This document shows, piece by piece, positions 1-9,400 of a DNA stretch of 64,000 nt (position 1 is the stretch's first letter; the number at the start of each line of letters is the position of its first letter). The stretch is from assembly GCF_021390395.1 (NCBI RefSeq), contig NZ_JAJUWT010000015.1, positions 62,001-126,000 of the forward strand, read 5' to 3'. The position numbers were made by a program, and so were the translations under genes. Below the pieces are notes generated by a model. It was not told where the DNA came from and ran no database searches. It saw only the letters and a list, made by a program, of their open reading frames with translations. Source of the stretch: Saccharothrix sp. S26 (GTDB taxonomy: Bacteria; Actinomycetota; Actinomycetes; Mycobacteriales; Pseudonocardiaceae).

Positions 1-1067
1 ACCTCCACCGACGCCGGGTCGTCGCCCAGCGCCGAGGCGGCGGCCTTGAGCCTGCCGATGTAGCCGTGGTGGTCCGCGCCGAGCATGTAGATGCACAGGT
101 CGAAGCCGCGCGACCGCTTGTCCACCAGGTACGCGATGTCACCGGCGATGTACGCGGGGTCACCGTCGCTCTTGATGACCACGCGGTCCTTGTCGTCGCC
201 GAACTCGGTGGACCGCAGCCACCACGCGCCGTTGTCGAAGTACAGCGCGCCGGAGCCCTTGAGCTGCTCGACTGCCTTGGTGACCGCGCCCGACTTGTGC
301 AGCGAGTCCTCGTGGAAGAAGACGTCGAAGTCGGTGCCGAAGTCGTGCAGGTCCTTCTTGATCTCCTCGAACATCAGGTTCACGCCGATGCGGCGGAACA
401 CCTCGTGCGAGTCCTCGCTGGTCAGCGCGCTGGGCTCCTGGCGGAGCACCTCGGCGGCGATGTCGCTGATGTAGCCGCCCGCGTAGCCGTCCTCCGGCGC
501 GGGCTCGCCCTTCGCGGCGGCGATCAGGGACCGGACGAACCGGTCGATCTGCGCGCCCGCGTCGTTGAAGTAGTACTCGCGGGTGACCTCGCCGCCGTTG
601 GCGGTCAGGATGCGGCCCAGCGCGTCGCCGACCGCGGCCCAGCGGGTGCCACCCAGGTGGATGGGGCCGGTCGGGTTCGCCGAGACGAACTCCAGGTTGA
701 TCCGGGTGCCGGCGAGCTGGTCGCCCCGGCCGTAGGCCTCGCCGGCCTTCAGCACGTCGCGCACGATGGCGCCCTGGGCGTCCGCGGCCAGCCGCAGGTT
801 CAGAAAGCCCAGGCCCGCGACCTCGACCGAGGAGATGGCGTCGGTGCCGGTCAGCGCCTCGGCGAGCCAGCCGGCCAGGTCGCGGGACGTCACGCCGACC
901 TTCTTGGCGGTCTGCAGGGCCAGGTTCGTGGCGTAGTCGCCGTGCTCGGGGTTGCGGGGGCGCTCGATCGTGACCGCTGTGGGCAGGGCGGCGGGGTCGA
1001 GGCCGCGGGTGGACAACACGTCCACGGCCGTCGCACGGACCAGTTCAGCGAGCGCAGCGGGAGTCAC
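1..1067 (-). CDS. argS: Arginyl-tRNA synthetase, N-terminal 355 codons (runs off the window)
   Basis: Class I aminoacyl-tRNA synthetase charging tRNA-Arg with arginine in the cytoplasm. Reading the minus strand from a GTG at 1067 gives the N-terminal additional domain followed by the class I signature [13 protein letters not shown] (HIGH equivalent, about residue 130) and further on the segment [14 protein letters not shown] that is typical of ArgS. The C-terminal part, including the KMSKS loop and anticodon-binding domain, lies left of position 1. The GTG start fits the family's N-terminus. The gene is divergent from the DUF3105 gene, with about 170 bp of shared upstream sequence that includes GGGAAGCGTTCCC at 1080-1092. 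Assignment is firm; only the truncation is a limit. Confidence 0.97.
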   Translation of the reverse strand, partial: MTPAALAELVRATAVDVLSTRGLDPAALPTAVTIERPRNPEHGDYATNLALQTAKKVGVTSRDLAGWLAEALTGTDAISSVEVAGLGFLNLRLAADAQGAIVRDVLKAGEAYGRGDQLAGTRINLEFVSANPTGPIHLGGTRWAAVGDALGRILTANGGEVTREYYFNDAGAQIDRFVRSLIAAAKGEPAPEDGYAGGYISDIAAEVLRQEPSALTSEDSHEVFRRIGVNLMFEEIKKDLHDFGTDFDVFFHEDSLHKSGAVTKAVEQLKGSGALYFDNGAWWLRSTEFGDDKDRVVIKSDGDPAYIAGDIAYLVDKRSRGFDLCIYMLGADHHGYIGRLKAAASALGDDPASVE

Positions 1068-1237
1068 CCGGCAAGTCTAGGGAAGCGTTCCCGCTGGTCT
1101 CGACCGGGATGGGCGTCCCGCGAAGTGGGAACGGACACGGCCCGTGACCACCGGCTGTGACGGGCAGTTGACGGTGATCAGACACGGTGTCCCTACACTG
1201 GCCCGCGGCATGGGCGTATGACGAGACTGAGGCGGAC

Positions 1238-2059
1238 ATGACCAGCGGCAAGAAGACGAAGGCCGCGCGCTCCAGCGTTGCGGCGGCGCGCTCCTCGGTG
1301 GTGGCCAAGAAGCCGAAGCCGTGGGGGACCATCATCGCGGTGGTAGCCGTGCTGGCCCTGGCCGGCACCGTGTTCGGCTACGCGTTCTCGCAGATCTCGG
1401 AGCAGAACGCGAAGGAAGAGGCGCTCGCCCAGTGGACGCCGTCCGAGGAGAACAAGGACCCCTCGGACAAGATCGCGGGCGTGGTGAAGGTCGAGTACGA
1501 GGCGAGCAAGCACGTCGACGCCGCGCAGCGGGTCGCCTACGACCAGTCGCCGCCCTTCGGCGGTCCGCACGACAACGTGTGGGCCGACTGCACCGGCACG
1601 GTCTACGACAAGGCCGTCCGCAACGAGAACATGGTCCACCCGCTGGAGCACGGCGCGGTGTGGATCACGTACAACCCGGACCAGGTCAGCGGTGAGGCGC
1701 TGGACAAGCTGAAGGCGCGCGCCGACGGCCAGCCGTTCACCATGCTGTCGCCCTACCCCGGCTTGGACAAGCCGATCTCGCTGCAGTCGTGGGGCCACCA
1801 GCTCAAGCTCGAGAGCGCCGACGACGAGCGCATCGACCAGTTCATCCAGTCGCTGCGGCGCAACCAGTACACCTACCCGGAGGTCGGCGCGTCCTGCGAG
1901 TCGCCGAACTTCGACGTGGCCAACCCGCCCGCGTTCGTGGCGGAGGCCCCCGGCCCCGACGCCGTCCCGATGACCGGCGGCAGCGACGCGGCCACGCAGG
2001 AGAGCGGCACGCCGTCCGCCTCCGACGCGCCCGCCGCCACCTCCACGCCGGGCAGCTGA
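1238..2059 (+). CDS. DUF3105 membrane-anchored protein
   Basis: A 273-aa protein of unknown function. A basic N-terminus (MTSGKKTKAARSS) precedes a single membrane segment (WGTIIAVVAVLALAGTVFGY, about residues 33-52), so the bulk probably faces outside. The extracytoplasmic part carries the DUF3105 core, with the family block VHPLEHGAVWITYNPD and two cysteines (ADCTG and ASCESPN) that could pair. The tail is Ala/Ser/Thr rich. I chose ATG 1238; an upstream in-frame start at 1187 would add residues unlike a normal N-terminus. It is followed after 2 bp by a DUF305 gene, a pairing that suggests translational coupling and a shared envelope role. No catalytic function can be assigned. Confidence 0.9.
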   Translation: MTSGKKTKAARSSVAAARSSVVAKKPKPWGTIIAVVAVLALAGTVFGYAFSQISEQNAKEEALAQWTPSEENKDPSDKIAGVVKVEYEASKHVDAAQRVAYDQSPPFGGPHDNVWADCTGTVYDKAVRNENMVHPLEHGAVWITYNPDQVSGEALDKLKARADGQPFTMLSPYPGLDKPISLQSWGHQLKLESADDERIDQFIQSLRRNQYTYPEVGASCESPNFDVANPPAFVAEAPGPDAVPMTGGSDAATQESGTPSASDAPAATSTPGS

Positions 2060-2061
2060 CC

Positions 2062-2766
2062 GTGGTCGACGCCGAGCAGGAGGAGGTCACCCCCACCCGC
2101 GGGGTGACCGCGACCAGGGCCGCCGTCGCGACGGTGGCCGTGCTGGCCGTCCTCCTGCTCGGCGCCGCCATCGGCCTGCTGATCAAGGTCCCGGGCTCGG
2201 ACACCGGCTCGACGCCGCCGCGCGACTCCGTGGACGTCGGGTTCAGCCAGGACATGTCGGCGCACCACCTCCAGGGCGTGCAGATGGCCAACATCGCCCG
2301 CGAGCGGACCGCCGACCCCGCGATCGAGCAGCTCGCGTTCGACATCTCGTCCACGCAGCTGGAGCAAGTCGGCCGGATGAAGGGGTGGCTGTTCCTCTGG
2401 GGCTTCCCGGAGCAGTCGTCCGACGGCAGGCACATGTGGTGGATGACCTCGTCGACCCACGGCCACTCCGCCGGCGGCTCGGGCGCGGGCTCGGCCGACC
2501 CGGAGCAGGCGATGCCGGGCATGGCCTCGCCGCAGGAGATCGCCAAGCTGCGCACGTTGAGCGGCGTCGAGTTCGACGTGTACTTCCTCCAGCTGATGCT
2601 GCGCCACCACCAGGGCGGTGCGCCGATGGCCGAGTACGCGGCCACGCACGCGGGCCAGAACGTCGTGCGCACGCTCGCGGACAACATGCTCAAGTCGCAG
2701 ACCGGCGAGAGCACCTACATGCAGCAACTGCTCACCGAACGCGGCGCCGCTCCCCTGCCGAGCTGA
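2062..2766 (+). CDS. DUF305 membrane-anchored protein
   Basis: A 234-aa protein with one N-terminal membrane helix (about residues 22-42, AVATVAVLAVLLLGAAIGLL) and an external DUF305 domain, a ferritin-like four-helix fold. The two family hallmarks are visible: DMSAHHLQGVQMA near residue 63 and MLRHHQGGAPMAEYA near residue 185. The paired histidines and methionines (also a Met/His-rich stretch HMWWMTSSTHGH) suggest metal binding, perhaps copper, but this is inference. The GTG start at 2062 begins 2 bp after the DUF3105 stop, so the two genes are almost certainly co-transcribed. No regulator is adjacent. Confidence 0.9.
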   Translation: MVDAEQEEVTPTRGVTATRAAVATVAVLAVLLLGAAIGLLIKVPGSDTGSTPPRDSVDVGFSQDMSAHHLQGVQMANIARERTADPAIEQLAFDISSTQLEQVGRMKGWLFLWGFPEQSSDGRHMWWMTSSTHGHSAGGSGAGSADPEQAMPGMASPQEIAKLRTLSGVEFDVYFLQLMLRHHQGGAPMAEYAATHAGQNVVRTLADNMLKSQTGESTYMQQLLTERGAAPLPS

Positions 2767-2946
2767 GCACGCGCTCGGTCACCGCGATCGCTGCTGGGCA
2801 CCATCACCGGCGTGCCCGAACGGACCGCCGACCTCGCCGCGCGGCGAGCTGCCGCAATCGCTTGATCCGGGTCGGCGACCGGTCGTGGCCTCCCTGAGCG
2901 AGCGGTGGGCCGTCCGACCCCGCGGTTTCACGTCACCCTGATGGGG

Positions 2947-2960
2947 CTACCCGCCGGTAG
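2947..2960. promoter_or_regulatory. Inverted repeat upstream of the acyl-CoA dehydrogenase
   Basis: CTACC-CGCC-GGTAG is a perfect 5-bp inverted repeat about 60 bp before the acyl-CoA dehydrogenase start, followed by TAACGTGAG. It could be a regulator site or a weak hairpin; nothing identifies the binding protein. The rest of 2767-3019 shows no gene. Confidence 0.3.
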
Positions 2961-3019
2961 TAACGTGAGAGACCGCCCGCGAGGTGGCCGGGCGGCGCAC
3001 TCCGACACGGAGGTCGGCG

Positions 3020-4909
3020 ATGACCGCAGTGGACCCCGATCGCGACGTCGACGAGCGCACCGCCCGCGAGGTCGCCGAACAGGCGCGCGAGACGCGGTGG
3101 CGCCACCCCAGCTTCGGCCGCGAGCTCTTCCTCGGCCACTTCCGCCTCGACCTGATCCACCCGCACCCCAGCGGCTCGGCCGAGGACCGCGAGCGCGGTG
3201 AGACGTTCCTGTCCGCCCTGCGCGAGTTCTGCGAGCACACCGTGGACGGCGCGCAGATCGAGCGCGACGCCCGCATCCCCGACCACGTGCTCACCGACCT
3301 CAAGCAGCTCGGCGCGTTCGGCATGAAGATCAAGCGCGAGTACGGCGGCCTGGGCCTGTCCCAGGTGTACTACAACCGGGCGTTGATGATGGTCGGCTCG
3401 GTCAGCCCGGCGTTGGGCGCGCTGCTGTCCGCGCACCAGTCCATCGGCGTGCCGCAGCCGCTCGCGCTGTTCGGCACCGACGAGCAGAAGCGGCGGTACC
3501 TGCCCCGCTGCGCGACCGGCGCGATCAGCGCGTTCCTGCTCACCGAGCCGGACGTGGGCAGCGACCCGGCCCGCCTGGGCACCACGGCCACGCCCACCGA
3601 CGACGGGTACGTGCTCGACGGCGTGAAGCTGTGGACCACCAACGGCGTGGTGGCCGAGCTGCTGGTGGTGATGGCGCAGGTGCCGGGCAAGGGCATCAGC
3701 GCGTTCGTGGTCGAGGGCGACTCGCCGGGCATCACGGTGGAGAACCGCAACGAGTTCATGGGCCTGCGCGGCCTGGAGAACGGAGTGACGCGGTTGCACC
3801 AGGTCCACGTGCCGAAGGAGAACCTCATCGGCCGGGAGGGCGAGGGGCTGAAGATCGCGCTCACCACGCTCAACACCGGCCGGTTGTCGTTGCCCGCCCT
3901 GTGCGCCGGCTCGGCGAAGTGGTGCCTGAAGATCGCCCGCGAGTGGTCGGGGCTGCGCGTGCAGTGGGGCCGGCCGATCGGCAAGCACGAGGCCATCGCG
4001 GGCAAGGTCGCCTACATCGCGGCCACCGCCTACGCGCTGGAGGCCGTGCTCGACCTGTCCAGCGAGCTGGCCGACGCGGGCGGGCACGACATCCGCATCG
4101 AGGCGGCGCTGGCCAAGCTCTACGGCTCGGAGATGGCGTGGCGGGTCGCGGACGAGCTGGTGCAGCTGCGCGGCGGCCGCGGCTACGAGACGGCGGCGTC
4201 CCTGGCGGCCCGCGGCGAGCGGGGCGTGCCCGCCGAGCAGGTGCTGCGCGACCTGCGGATCAACCGGATCTTCGAGGGCTCGACCGAGATCATGCACCTG
4301 CTGATCGCGCGCGAGGCGGTGGACGCGCACCTGGCCGTCGCCGGGGACGTGATCGACCCGGAGGCGGACGCCAAGCGCAAGGCGCGGGCGCTGGCCAAGG
4401 CGGGCGGGTTCTACGCCAGGTGGCTGCCGACGCTGGTGGTCGGCAAGGGCCAGGTGCCGCGCGCGTACGCCGAGTTCGGGCCGCTGGCCGGGCACCTGCG
4501 GTTCGTCGAGCGGTCCAGCCGCAAGCTGGCCAGGCAGACGTTCTACGCGATGTCCCGCTGGCAGGGCGGGCTGGAGCGCAAGCAGCGGTTCCTGGCGCGG
4601 ATCGTGGACATCGGCGCGGAGCTGTTCGCGATCAGCGCGGCGTGCGTGAAGGCGGCGGCGGACGGCGACCGGGCCGTGGAGCTGGCCGACGCGTTCGCCG
4701 CGCAGGCCAGGGTGCGGGTGGACGAGCTGTTCGACCGGCTGTGGCGCAACTGCGACGATTCGGACGCGGCGCTGGCGCGGCACGTCCTGGAGGGCCGGTT
4801 CGCCTGGCTGGAGGAGGGCGTGCTGGACCCGTCCACCCCGGGACCGTGGATCGCGGACTCGACGCACCGGGAGTCCACCGCGCGGGACGTGCACCGCAAG
4901 ACGCCGTAG
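3020..4909 (+). CDS. Acyl-CoA dehydrogenase family protein (FadE type)
   Basis: FAD-dependent alpha,beta-dehydrogenation of an acyl-CoA in beta-oxidation; the chain-length preference cannot be read. The 629-aa protein has the N-terminal helical domain, the middle beta domain (LTEPDVGSDPARLGTTA, then KLWTTNG) and the C-terminal helical domain with RIFEGSTEIMHLLIAREAV, the region that usually carries flavin contacts. A roughly 200-residue C-terminal extension makes it longer than the 380-aa short-chain enzymes and like the 600-aa FadE subgroup. ATG 3020 is preceded by ACGGAGGTCGG, a good ribosome-binding site. It is monocistronic and ends before a strong hairpin at 4931. Confidence 0.93.
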   Translation: MTAVDPDRDVDERTAREVAEQARETRWRHPSFGRELFLGHFRLDLIHPHPSGSAEDRERGETFLSALREFCEHTVDGAQIERDARIPDHVLTDLKQLGAFGMKIKREYGGLGLSQVYYNRALMMVGSVSPALGALLSAHQSIGVPQPLALFGTDEQKRRYLPRCATGAISAFLLTEPDVGSDPARLGTTATPTDDGYVLDGVKLWTTNGVVAELLVVMAQVPGKGISAFVVEGDSPGITVENRNEFMGLRGLENGVTRLHQVHVPKENLIGREGEGLKIALTTLNTGRLSLPALCAGSAKWCLKIAREWSGLRVQWGRPIGKHEAIAGKVAYIAATAYALEAVLDLSSELADAGGHDIRIEAALAKLYGSEMAWRVADELVQLRGGRGYETAASLAARGERGVPAEQVLRDLRINRIFEGSTEIMHLLIAREAVDAHLAVAGDVIDPEADAKRKARALAKAGGFYARWLPTLVVGKGQVPRAYAEFGPLAGHLRFVERSSRKLARQTFYAMSRWQGGLERKQRFLARIVDIGAELFAISAACVKAAADGDRAVELADAFAAQARVRVDELFDRLWRNCDDSDAALARHVLEGRFAWLEEGVLDPSTPGPWIADSTHRESTARDVHRKTP

Positions 4910-4930
4910 CCGAAGCGGCGACCGTTGTAC

Positions 4931-4967
4931 ACGGGGCAGGTGTTTGCGGGCGCGGCACCTGCCCCGT
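4931..4967 (+). terminator. Strong 12-bp stem-loop after the acyl-CoA dehydrogenase
   Basis: ACGGGGCAGGTG (4931-4942) pairs perfectly with CACCTGCCCCGT (4956-4967) across a 13-nt loop, 22 bp after the stop codon. No U-tract follows. It is a plausible terminator, but a second hairpin and a micro-ORF follow immediately, so it may instead be part of a leader RNA. Confidence 0.6.
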
Positions 4968-4975
4968 GGCACGGT

Positions 4976-5010
4976 CGAAAGGGGACCACGTCCCCCGTAC
5001 TCCCCTTTCG
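4976..5010 (+). promoter_or_regulatory. Second perfect stem-loop upstream of a micro-ORF
   Basis: CGAAAGGGGA (4976-4985) pairs perfectly with TCCCCTTTCG (5001-5010), loop 15 nt. It starts 9 nt after the previous stem and lies about 50 nt before a strong Shine-Dalgarno. CCTCC-A-GGAGG at 5042-5052 is itself palindromic and could mask that Shine-Dalgarno. Together these look like a structured 5' leader. Confidence 0.4.
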
Positions 5011-5061
5011 ACTCCCCTTCTGACAACGGAAGGAACAACACCCTCCAGGAGGAGGTAACGA

Positions 5062-5106
5062 GTGACGCTACGTCATTACCGGCGAGTTGAGACTTGCGAC
5101 GTTTGA
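5062..5106 (+). CDS. Possible 14-residue leader peptide
   Basis: GTG at 5062 opens a 14-codon frame, MTLRHYRRVETCDV, stopping at TGA 5104. An unusually good Shine-Dalgarno (AGGAGGT, 5050-5056) sits 5 nt upstream. A short inverted repeat TGACG-CTA-CGTCA (5063-5075) covers its first codons. No gene follows on this strand: the next is the convergent ROK gene ending at 5140. It is too short to support by codon statistics; the evidence is the ribosome-binding site and the structured upstream region. It could be an orphan leader peptide whose target gene was lost, or chance. Confidence 0.35.
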   Translation: MTLRHYRRVETCDV

Positions 5107-5139
5107 GTGAATCACCAGGTGAGAGCCACTCGACTACTC

Positions 5140-6327
5140 TCAGACAGTCACCGCACCGCGGCGGTCGAACACCAGCTCGCGCGCCGACCTCAACCCGATC
5201 TCGATCGCACCGCTGAGCACCGCCCCGTCACCCAGCTCCCCCGCCACGATCCGCGGCACGAGCGGCGTCATCCGCCGCAACGCCGCCTCCAGCGGCTCCA
5301 GGAGCAGGTCGGTGTTGCTGCCGATGCCGCCCCCGAGCACCACTAGCTCCGGGTCGATCACCGCCACCACCGAGGCCACCACGAACGCCAGCCGCTCGGC
5401 CTCGTCCCGCACCGCCGGCAACGCCCGCTCGTCACCGGCCTTCGCCGCCGCGAACACCTCCCGCGCCGACCGCACCGCCAACCCGCGCTGCTTCGCCAGC
5501 GCCACCACCGACTCCGCCGCCGCGGCCGCCTCGACCTGGCCGCGCTGCCGTCCGTCCTCTTCGGACTGACCGGGGTAGGGCAGGTAGCCGACCTCGCCCG
5601 CCGCGCCGTGCGCGCCGCGGAACAACCGACCGTCCACCACGATCCCCATGCCGATCCCGGTGCCGACGGTGACGCAGACGAACACCTCCGCGCCCCGCGC
5701 CACCCCGTGCGCCTGCTCGCCGACGGCGGCCAGGTTCGCGTCGTTCTCCACCACCAGGCCCGGGCCCAGCGCGGCCTCCAGGTCGTCCAGCAGCCCCGGC
5801 CGCTCCCACCCGGGCAGGTTCGGCGCGTGGTGCAGCGTCCGGTCGCGCGGGTCGGGCACGCCGGGCGTGCCGACCACCTTCACCACCAGGTCGGCCGACG
5901 TCAGCCCGGCCTCGGACACCGTGCGCTCGGCCAGCTCCCGCACCGTGCGGACCAGCGCCGTCGCCGAACGGCACCGGTTGCGCTCGTCCACGCGCGCGAT
6001 CACCGACCCGGCCAGGTCCGCCACGGCCACCCGGATGCGCTGCCTGCCGATGTCCACGCCCAGCACGTGCCCCGCCGCCGGGTTCGGCTCGTAGAGCATC
6101 GCCGACCGGCCCGGACCGGTCGACGTGCGGCCGATGAGGCGCACCAGGCCGTGCTGCTCCAGGTCCAGCAGCGCCTGGCCCACGGTCGGCTTCGACAGGC
6201 CGGTGTCCTTGGCGATCTGCGGCCTGGTCGCCGGACCGCCCACCCGCAGCCGGTCGAGCACCGCGCGCTGGTTGAGCACGCGCATCCCCGCGGGGGTGCC
6301 CACCGGGGGTGGATTCCGGGCCGTCAC
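5140..6327 (-). CDS. ROK family transcriptional regulator
   Basis: A 395-aa sugar-responsive regulator. An N-terminal winged helix-turn-helix (about residues 14-65; QIAKDTGLSKPTVGQALLDL) precedes a ROK sugar-kinase-like domain with the nucleotide-binding start GVDIGRQRIRVAVADL and the GTGIGMGIVVDG loop. The usual ROK zinc site CxCGxxGCxE after the GEVGY segment is missing: no cysteines are present there. This suggests a pure sensor/repressor. GTG 6327 (VTARNPPP) is preferred; upstream in-frame codons read through poor-quality sequence. It diverges from the GH92 mannosidase gene, with an inverted repeat in the 134-bp spacer, so it probably controls that gene and itself. The inducer is not readable. 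Confidence 0.88.
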   Translation of the reverse strand: MTARNPPPVGTPAGMRVLNQRAVLDRLRVGGPATRPQIAKDTGLSKPTVGQALLDLEQHGLVRLIGRTSTGPGRSAMLYEPNPAAGHVLGVDIGRQRIRVAVADLAGSVIARVDERNRCRSATALVRTVRELAERTVSEAGLTSADLVVKVVGTPGVPDPRDRTLHHAPNLPGWERPGLLDDLEAALGPGLVVENDANLAAVGEQAHGVARGAEVFVCVTVGTGIGMGIVVDGRLFRGAHGAAGEVGYLPYPGQSEEDGRQRGQVEAAAAAESVVALAKQRGLAVRSAREVFAAAKAGDERALPAVRDEAERLAFVVASVVAVIDPELVVLGGGIGSNTDLLLEPLEAALRRMTPLVPRIVAGELGDGAVLSGAIEIGLRSARELVFDRRGAVTV

Positions 6328-6394
6328 GGGGAGTGAGTGTAGATCGGGTGGAGCAGCATCCGGACAGGCTTGCGGACAAGATGGGTGACCACTC

Positions 6395-6423
6395 TTGACA
6401 ACGATGTCACCTGCCCCTTTGCT
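6395..6423 (+). promoter_or_regulatory. Putative GH92 promoter with overlapping operator
   Basis: TTGACA at 6395-6400 is a consensus -35, with a weak TTTGCT 17 nt later. TGACA-ACGA-TGTCA (6396-6409) is a perfect 5-bp inverted repeat covering the -35 hexamer, a sensible position for a repressor such as the divergent ROK protein. Confidence 0.4.
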
Positions 6424-6461
6424 TCGCTGAAGATCGGGTCGGTTCGGGCGGAAGGCGTGCA

Positions 6462-9400
6462 ATGGGGCACAAGCGCGGCAGGAGATCGCTGGTGGTCGTC
6501 TCGACCATCGCACTGGCGGTGGGAAGCGTGGGAGGCTGGTCGTCCGCGACCGCCGCACCGGGGGAGCCAACCGTGAGCGAGACGCTGTTCGCCACGTCGT
6601 TCGAGGACGGGCAGCCGCAACCCGCCTGGGCGAGCACCGTGGAGACGGGCCCGGACGGCACGCCGAAGACCTCCGGCGTCAACGGCACGGACTCCAGCGG
6701 CATCCCCGGCAACGTCACCGACCGCGTGGTCGACGTGGCGGCCAACTCGGAGAACTCCGGCGCGGGCGAGGTCAAGGAGAACCTGGTCGACGGCAACGTG
6801 ACGTCGAAGTGGCTCACCTTCACCCCCACCGGCTGGGCGCGGTTCACCTTCGCCGAGCCGGTCGCGGTCAAGCGCTACGCGATGTCGTCGGCCAACGACG
6901 TCCCCGAGCGCGACCCGAAGGACTGGACGCTGCGCGGCTCCGACGACGGCACGACGTGGATGCCGCTGGACACCCGCACCGGTGAGGCGTTCGCCGAGCG
7001 GTTCCAGACCAAGACCTACGACATCGCCAACACCCGCGCGTTCAAGCACTACCAGCTCGACATCTCCGCCACCGCGGGCGGCGTGAACCTCATCCAGCTG
7101 GCGGAGGTGCAGTTCTCCGACGGCTCCGCCACCCCGCCGGCGCAGAACATGCGCACCACCGTGGGCAAGGGCGCCAACGGCGGCTACAACGCCAAGGCGG
7201 GCGCGGGCTTCACCGGCGTGAAGGCGTTGCGCTACCAGGGGACGCACGTCGCCGAAGGGCGCGGCTACTCCTACAACAAGGTCTTCGAGGTCGACATCCC
7301 GGTCACGCCGACCACCGAGCTGTCCTACCTGATCTTCCCGTCGTTCACCACCGACGACCTGAACTACCCGGCCACCTTCGTGTCGCTGGACCTCGCGTTC
7401 GCCGACGGCACCTACCTCAGCGACCTCGGCGCGCGCGACCAGCACGGGTTCGAGCTGTCACCGCGCGGCCAGGGCGCGGCGAAGTCGCTCTACACCAACC
7501 AGTGGAACCGGGTCGCGTCCGTGATCGGCGCGGTCGCGGCGGGCAAGACGATCAAGCGGGTGCTGCTGGCGTACGACAACCCGAAGGGCCCGGCCGGGTT
7601 CAACGGCTGGGTGGACGACATCGCGGTGAAGTCCGCGCCGGTCGTGGTGGAGCGGCCCCGGCCGTCGGACTGGGTGCTGACCACCCGCGGCACGAACTCC
7701 AGCGGCTCGTTCTCGCGGGGCAACAACTTCCCGGCCACCGCGGTGCCGCACGGCTTCAACTTCTGGTCGCCCATGACCAACGCGGGCTCGATCAGCTGGC
7801 TCTACGAGTACGCCAAGACCAACAACCGGGACAACCTGCCCACCCTTCAGGCGTTCACCGCGAGCCACGAGCCCAGCCCGTGGATGGGCGACCGGCAGAC
7901 GTTCCAGGTGATGCCCTCCACCGGCACGCCGACCGCCGACCGGGCGGCGCGCGCGTTGCCGTTCAAGCACGAGAACGAGGTCGCCAAGGCCCACTACTAC
8001 GGCGTGCGGTTCGAGAACGGCATGCGCACCGAGATCGCGCCGACCGACCACGCCGCGCTGTTCCGCTTCACGTTCGTGGACGACGCGTCGAACCTGGTGT
8101 TCGACAACGTCAACAACAGCGGCGGGCTCACGCTGGACCCCGCGTCCGGCGTGGTGACCGGCTTCTCCGACGTCAAGAGCGGCCTGTCGACCGGCGCGAC
8201 CCGCCTGTTCGTGTACGGCGTCGTGGACAAGCCCGTGGTGGCGAGCGGACGGCTCACCGGCGCGGGCCGCGACGACGTGGCTGGCTTCTTCCGGTTCGAC
8301 ACCTCCGCCGACAAGACCGTGACGATGAGGATCGCCACGTCGTTGCTGGGCGTGGAGCAGGCGAAGAGGAACCTGGAGCTGGAGGTGTCCACTTCGGACA
8401 CGTTCGACTCGGTGCGCGACCGGGCGCAGCAGGCGTGGGACCGCGTGCTGGGCATGGTCGAGGTCGAAGGCGCGTCGGAGGACCAGCTCACCACGCTGTA
8501 CTCCAACCTCTACCGGCTCTACCTCTACCCGAACTCGGGCTTCGAGAACACCGGCACCGCCGACGCGCCCAAGTACCAGTACGCCTCGCCGGTGCAGGCC
8601 GCCGGGCCCGCCACGCCGACGCGGACCGGCGCGAAGGTCGTCGACGGCAAGATCTACGTCAACAACGGGTTCTGGGACACCTACCGGACCACCTGGCCCG
8701 CGTACAGCCTGCTCACGCCCCGGCGGGCGGCCGAGCTCGCGGACGGCTTCGTGCAGCAGTACCGCGACGGCGGGTGGATCTCGCGCTGGTCCTCCCCCGG
8801 TTACGCGAACCTGATGACCGGCACCAGCTCCGACGTGGCGTTCGCGGACGCGTTCGTCAAGGGCGTGCCGCTGCCCGACGCCGAGGCGGCCTACCAGGCG
8901 GCGGTGAAGAACGCGACGGTCGCGCCGCCGAACGCGGGCGTCGGCCGCAAGGGCCTGGACACCTCGATCTTCACCGGCTACACCTCCACCGCCACCGGCG
9001 AGGGCATGTCGTGGGCGATCGAGGGCTACGTCAACGACTACGGCATCGCGAACATGGCGCGCGAGCTGCACGAGCGCACCGGTGACGCGCGGTACCAGGC
9101 GGACTACGAGTACTTCGCCAACCGGGCGCAGAACTACGTGCACATGTTCGACCCGTCGACGGGCTTCTTCCAGGGCCGCAACCCCGACGGCACGTGGCGC
9201 GTGCCCACCGACGAGTACGACCCGCGCGAGTGGGGCCACGACTACACCGAGACCGACGGCTGGAACATGGCGTTCTCCGTGCCGCACGACGGTCAGGGGC
9301 TGGCCAACCTGTACGGCGGCCGGGACGGGCTGGCGAAGAAGCTGGACGACTTCTTCGCCACGCCGGAGACGGCGAAGTTCCCCGGCTCCTACGGCGGCGT

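Noticed and set aside
1080-1092. GGGAAGCGTTCCC as a CebR/LacI operator for argS or DUF3105
   Set aside because: It has a 13-bp odd-length form unlike the 14-bp CebR core and lies near housekeeping genes; kept only as a remark.
2933-5041. Long open frame antisense to the acyl-CoA dehydrogenase
   Set aside because: Composition is Arg/Val/His/Gln-rich with no domain; it is the usual GC-rich antisense shadow of a clear gene.
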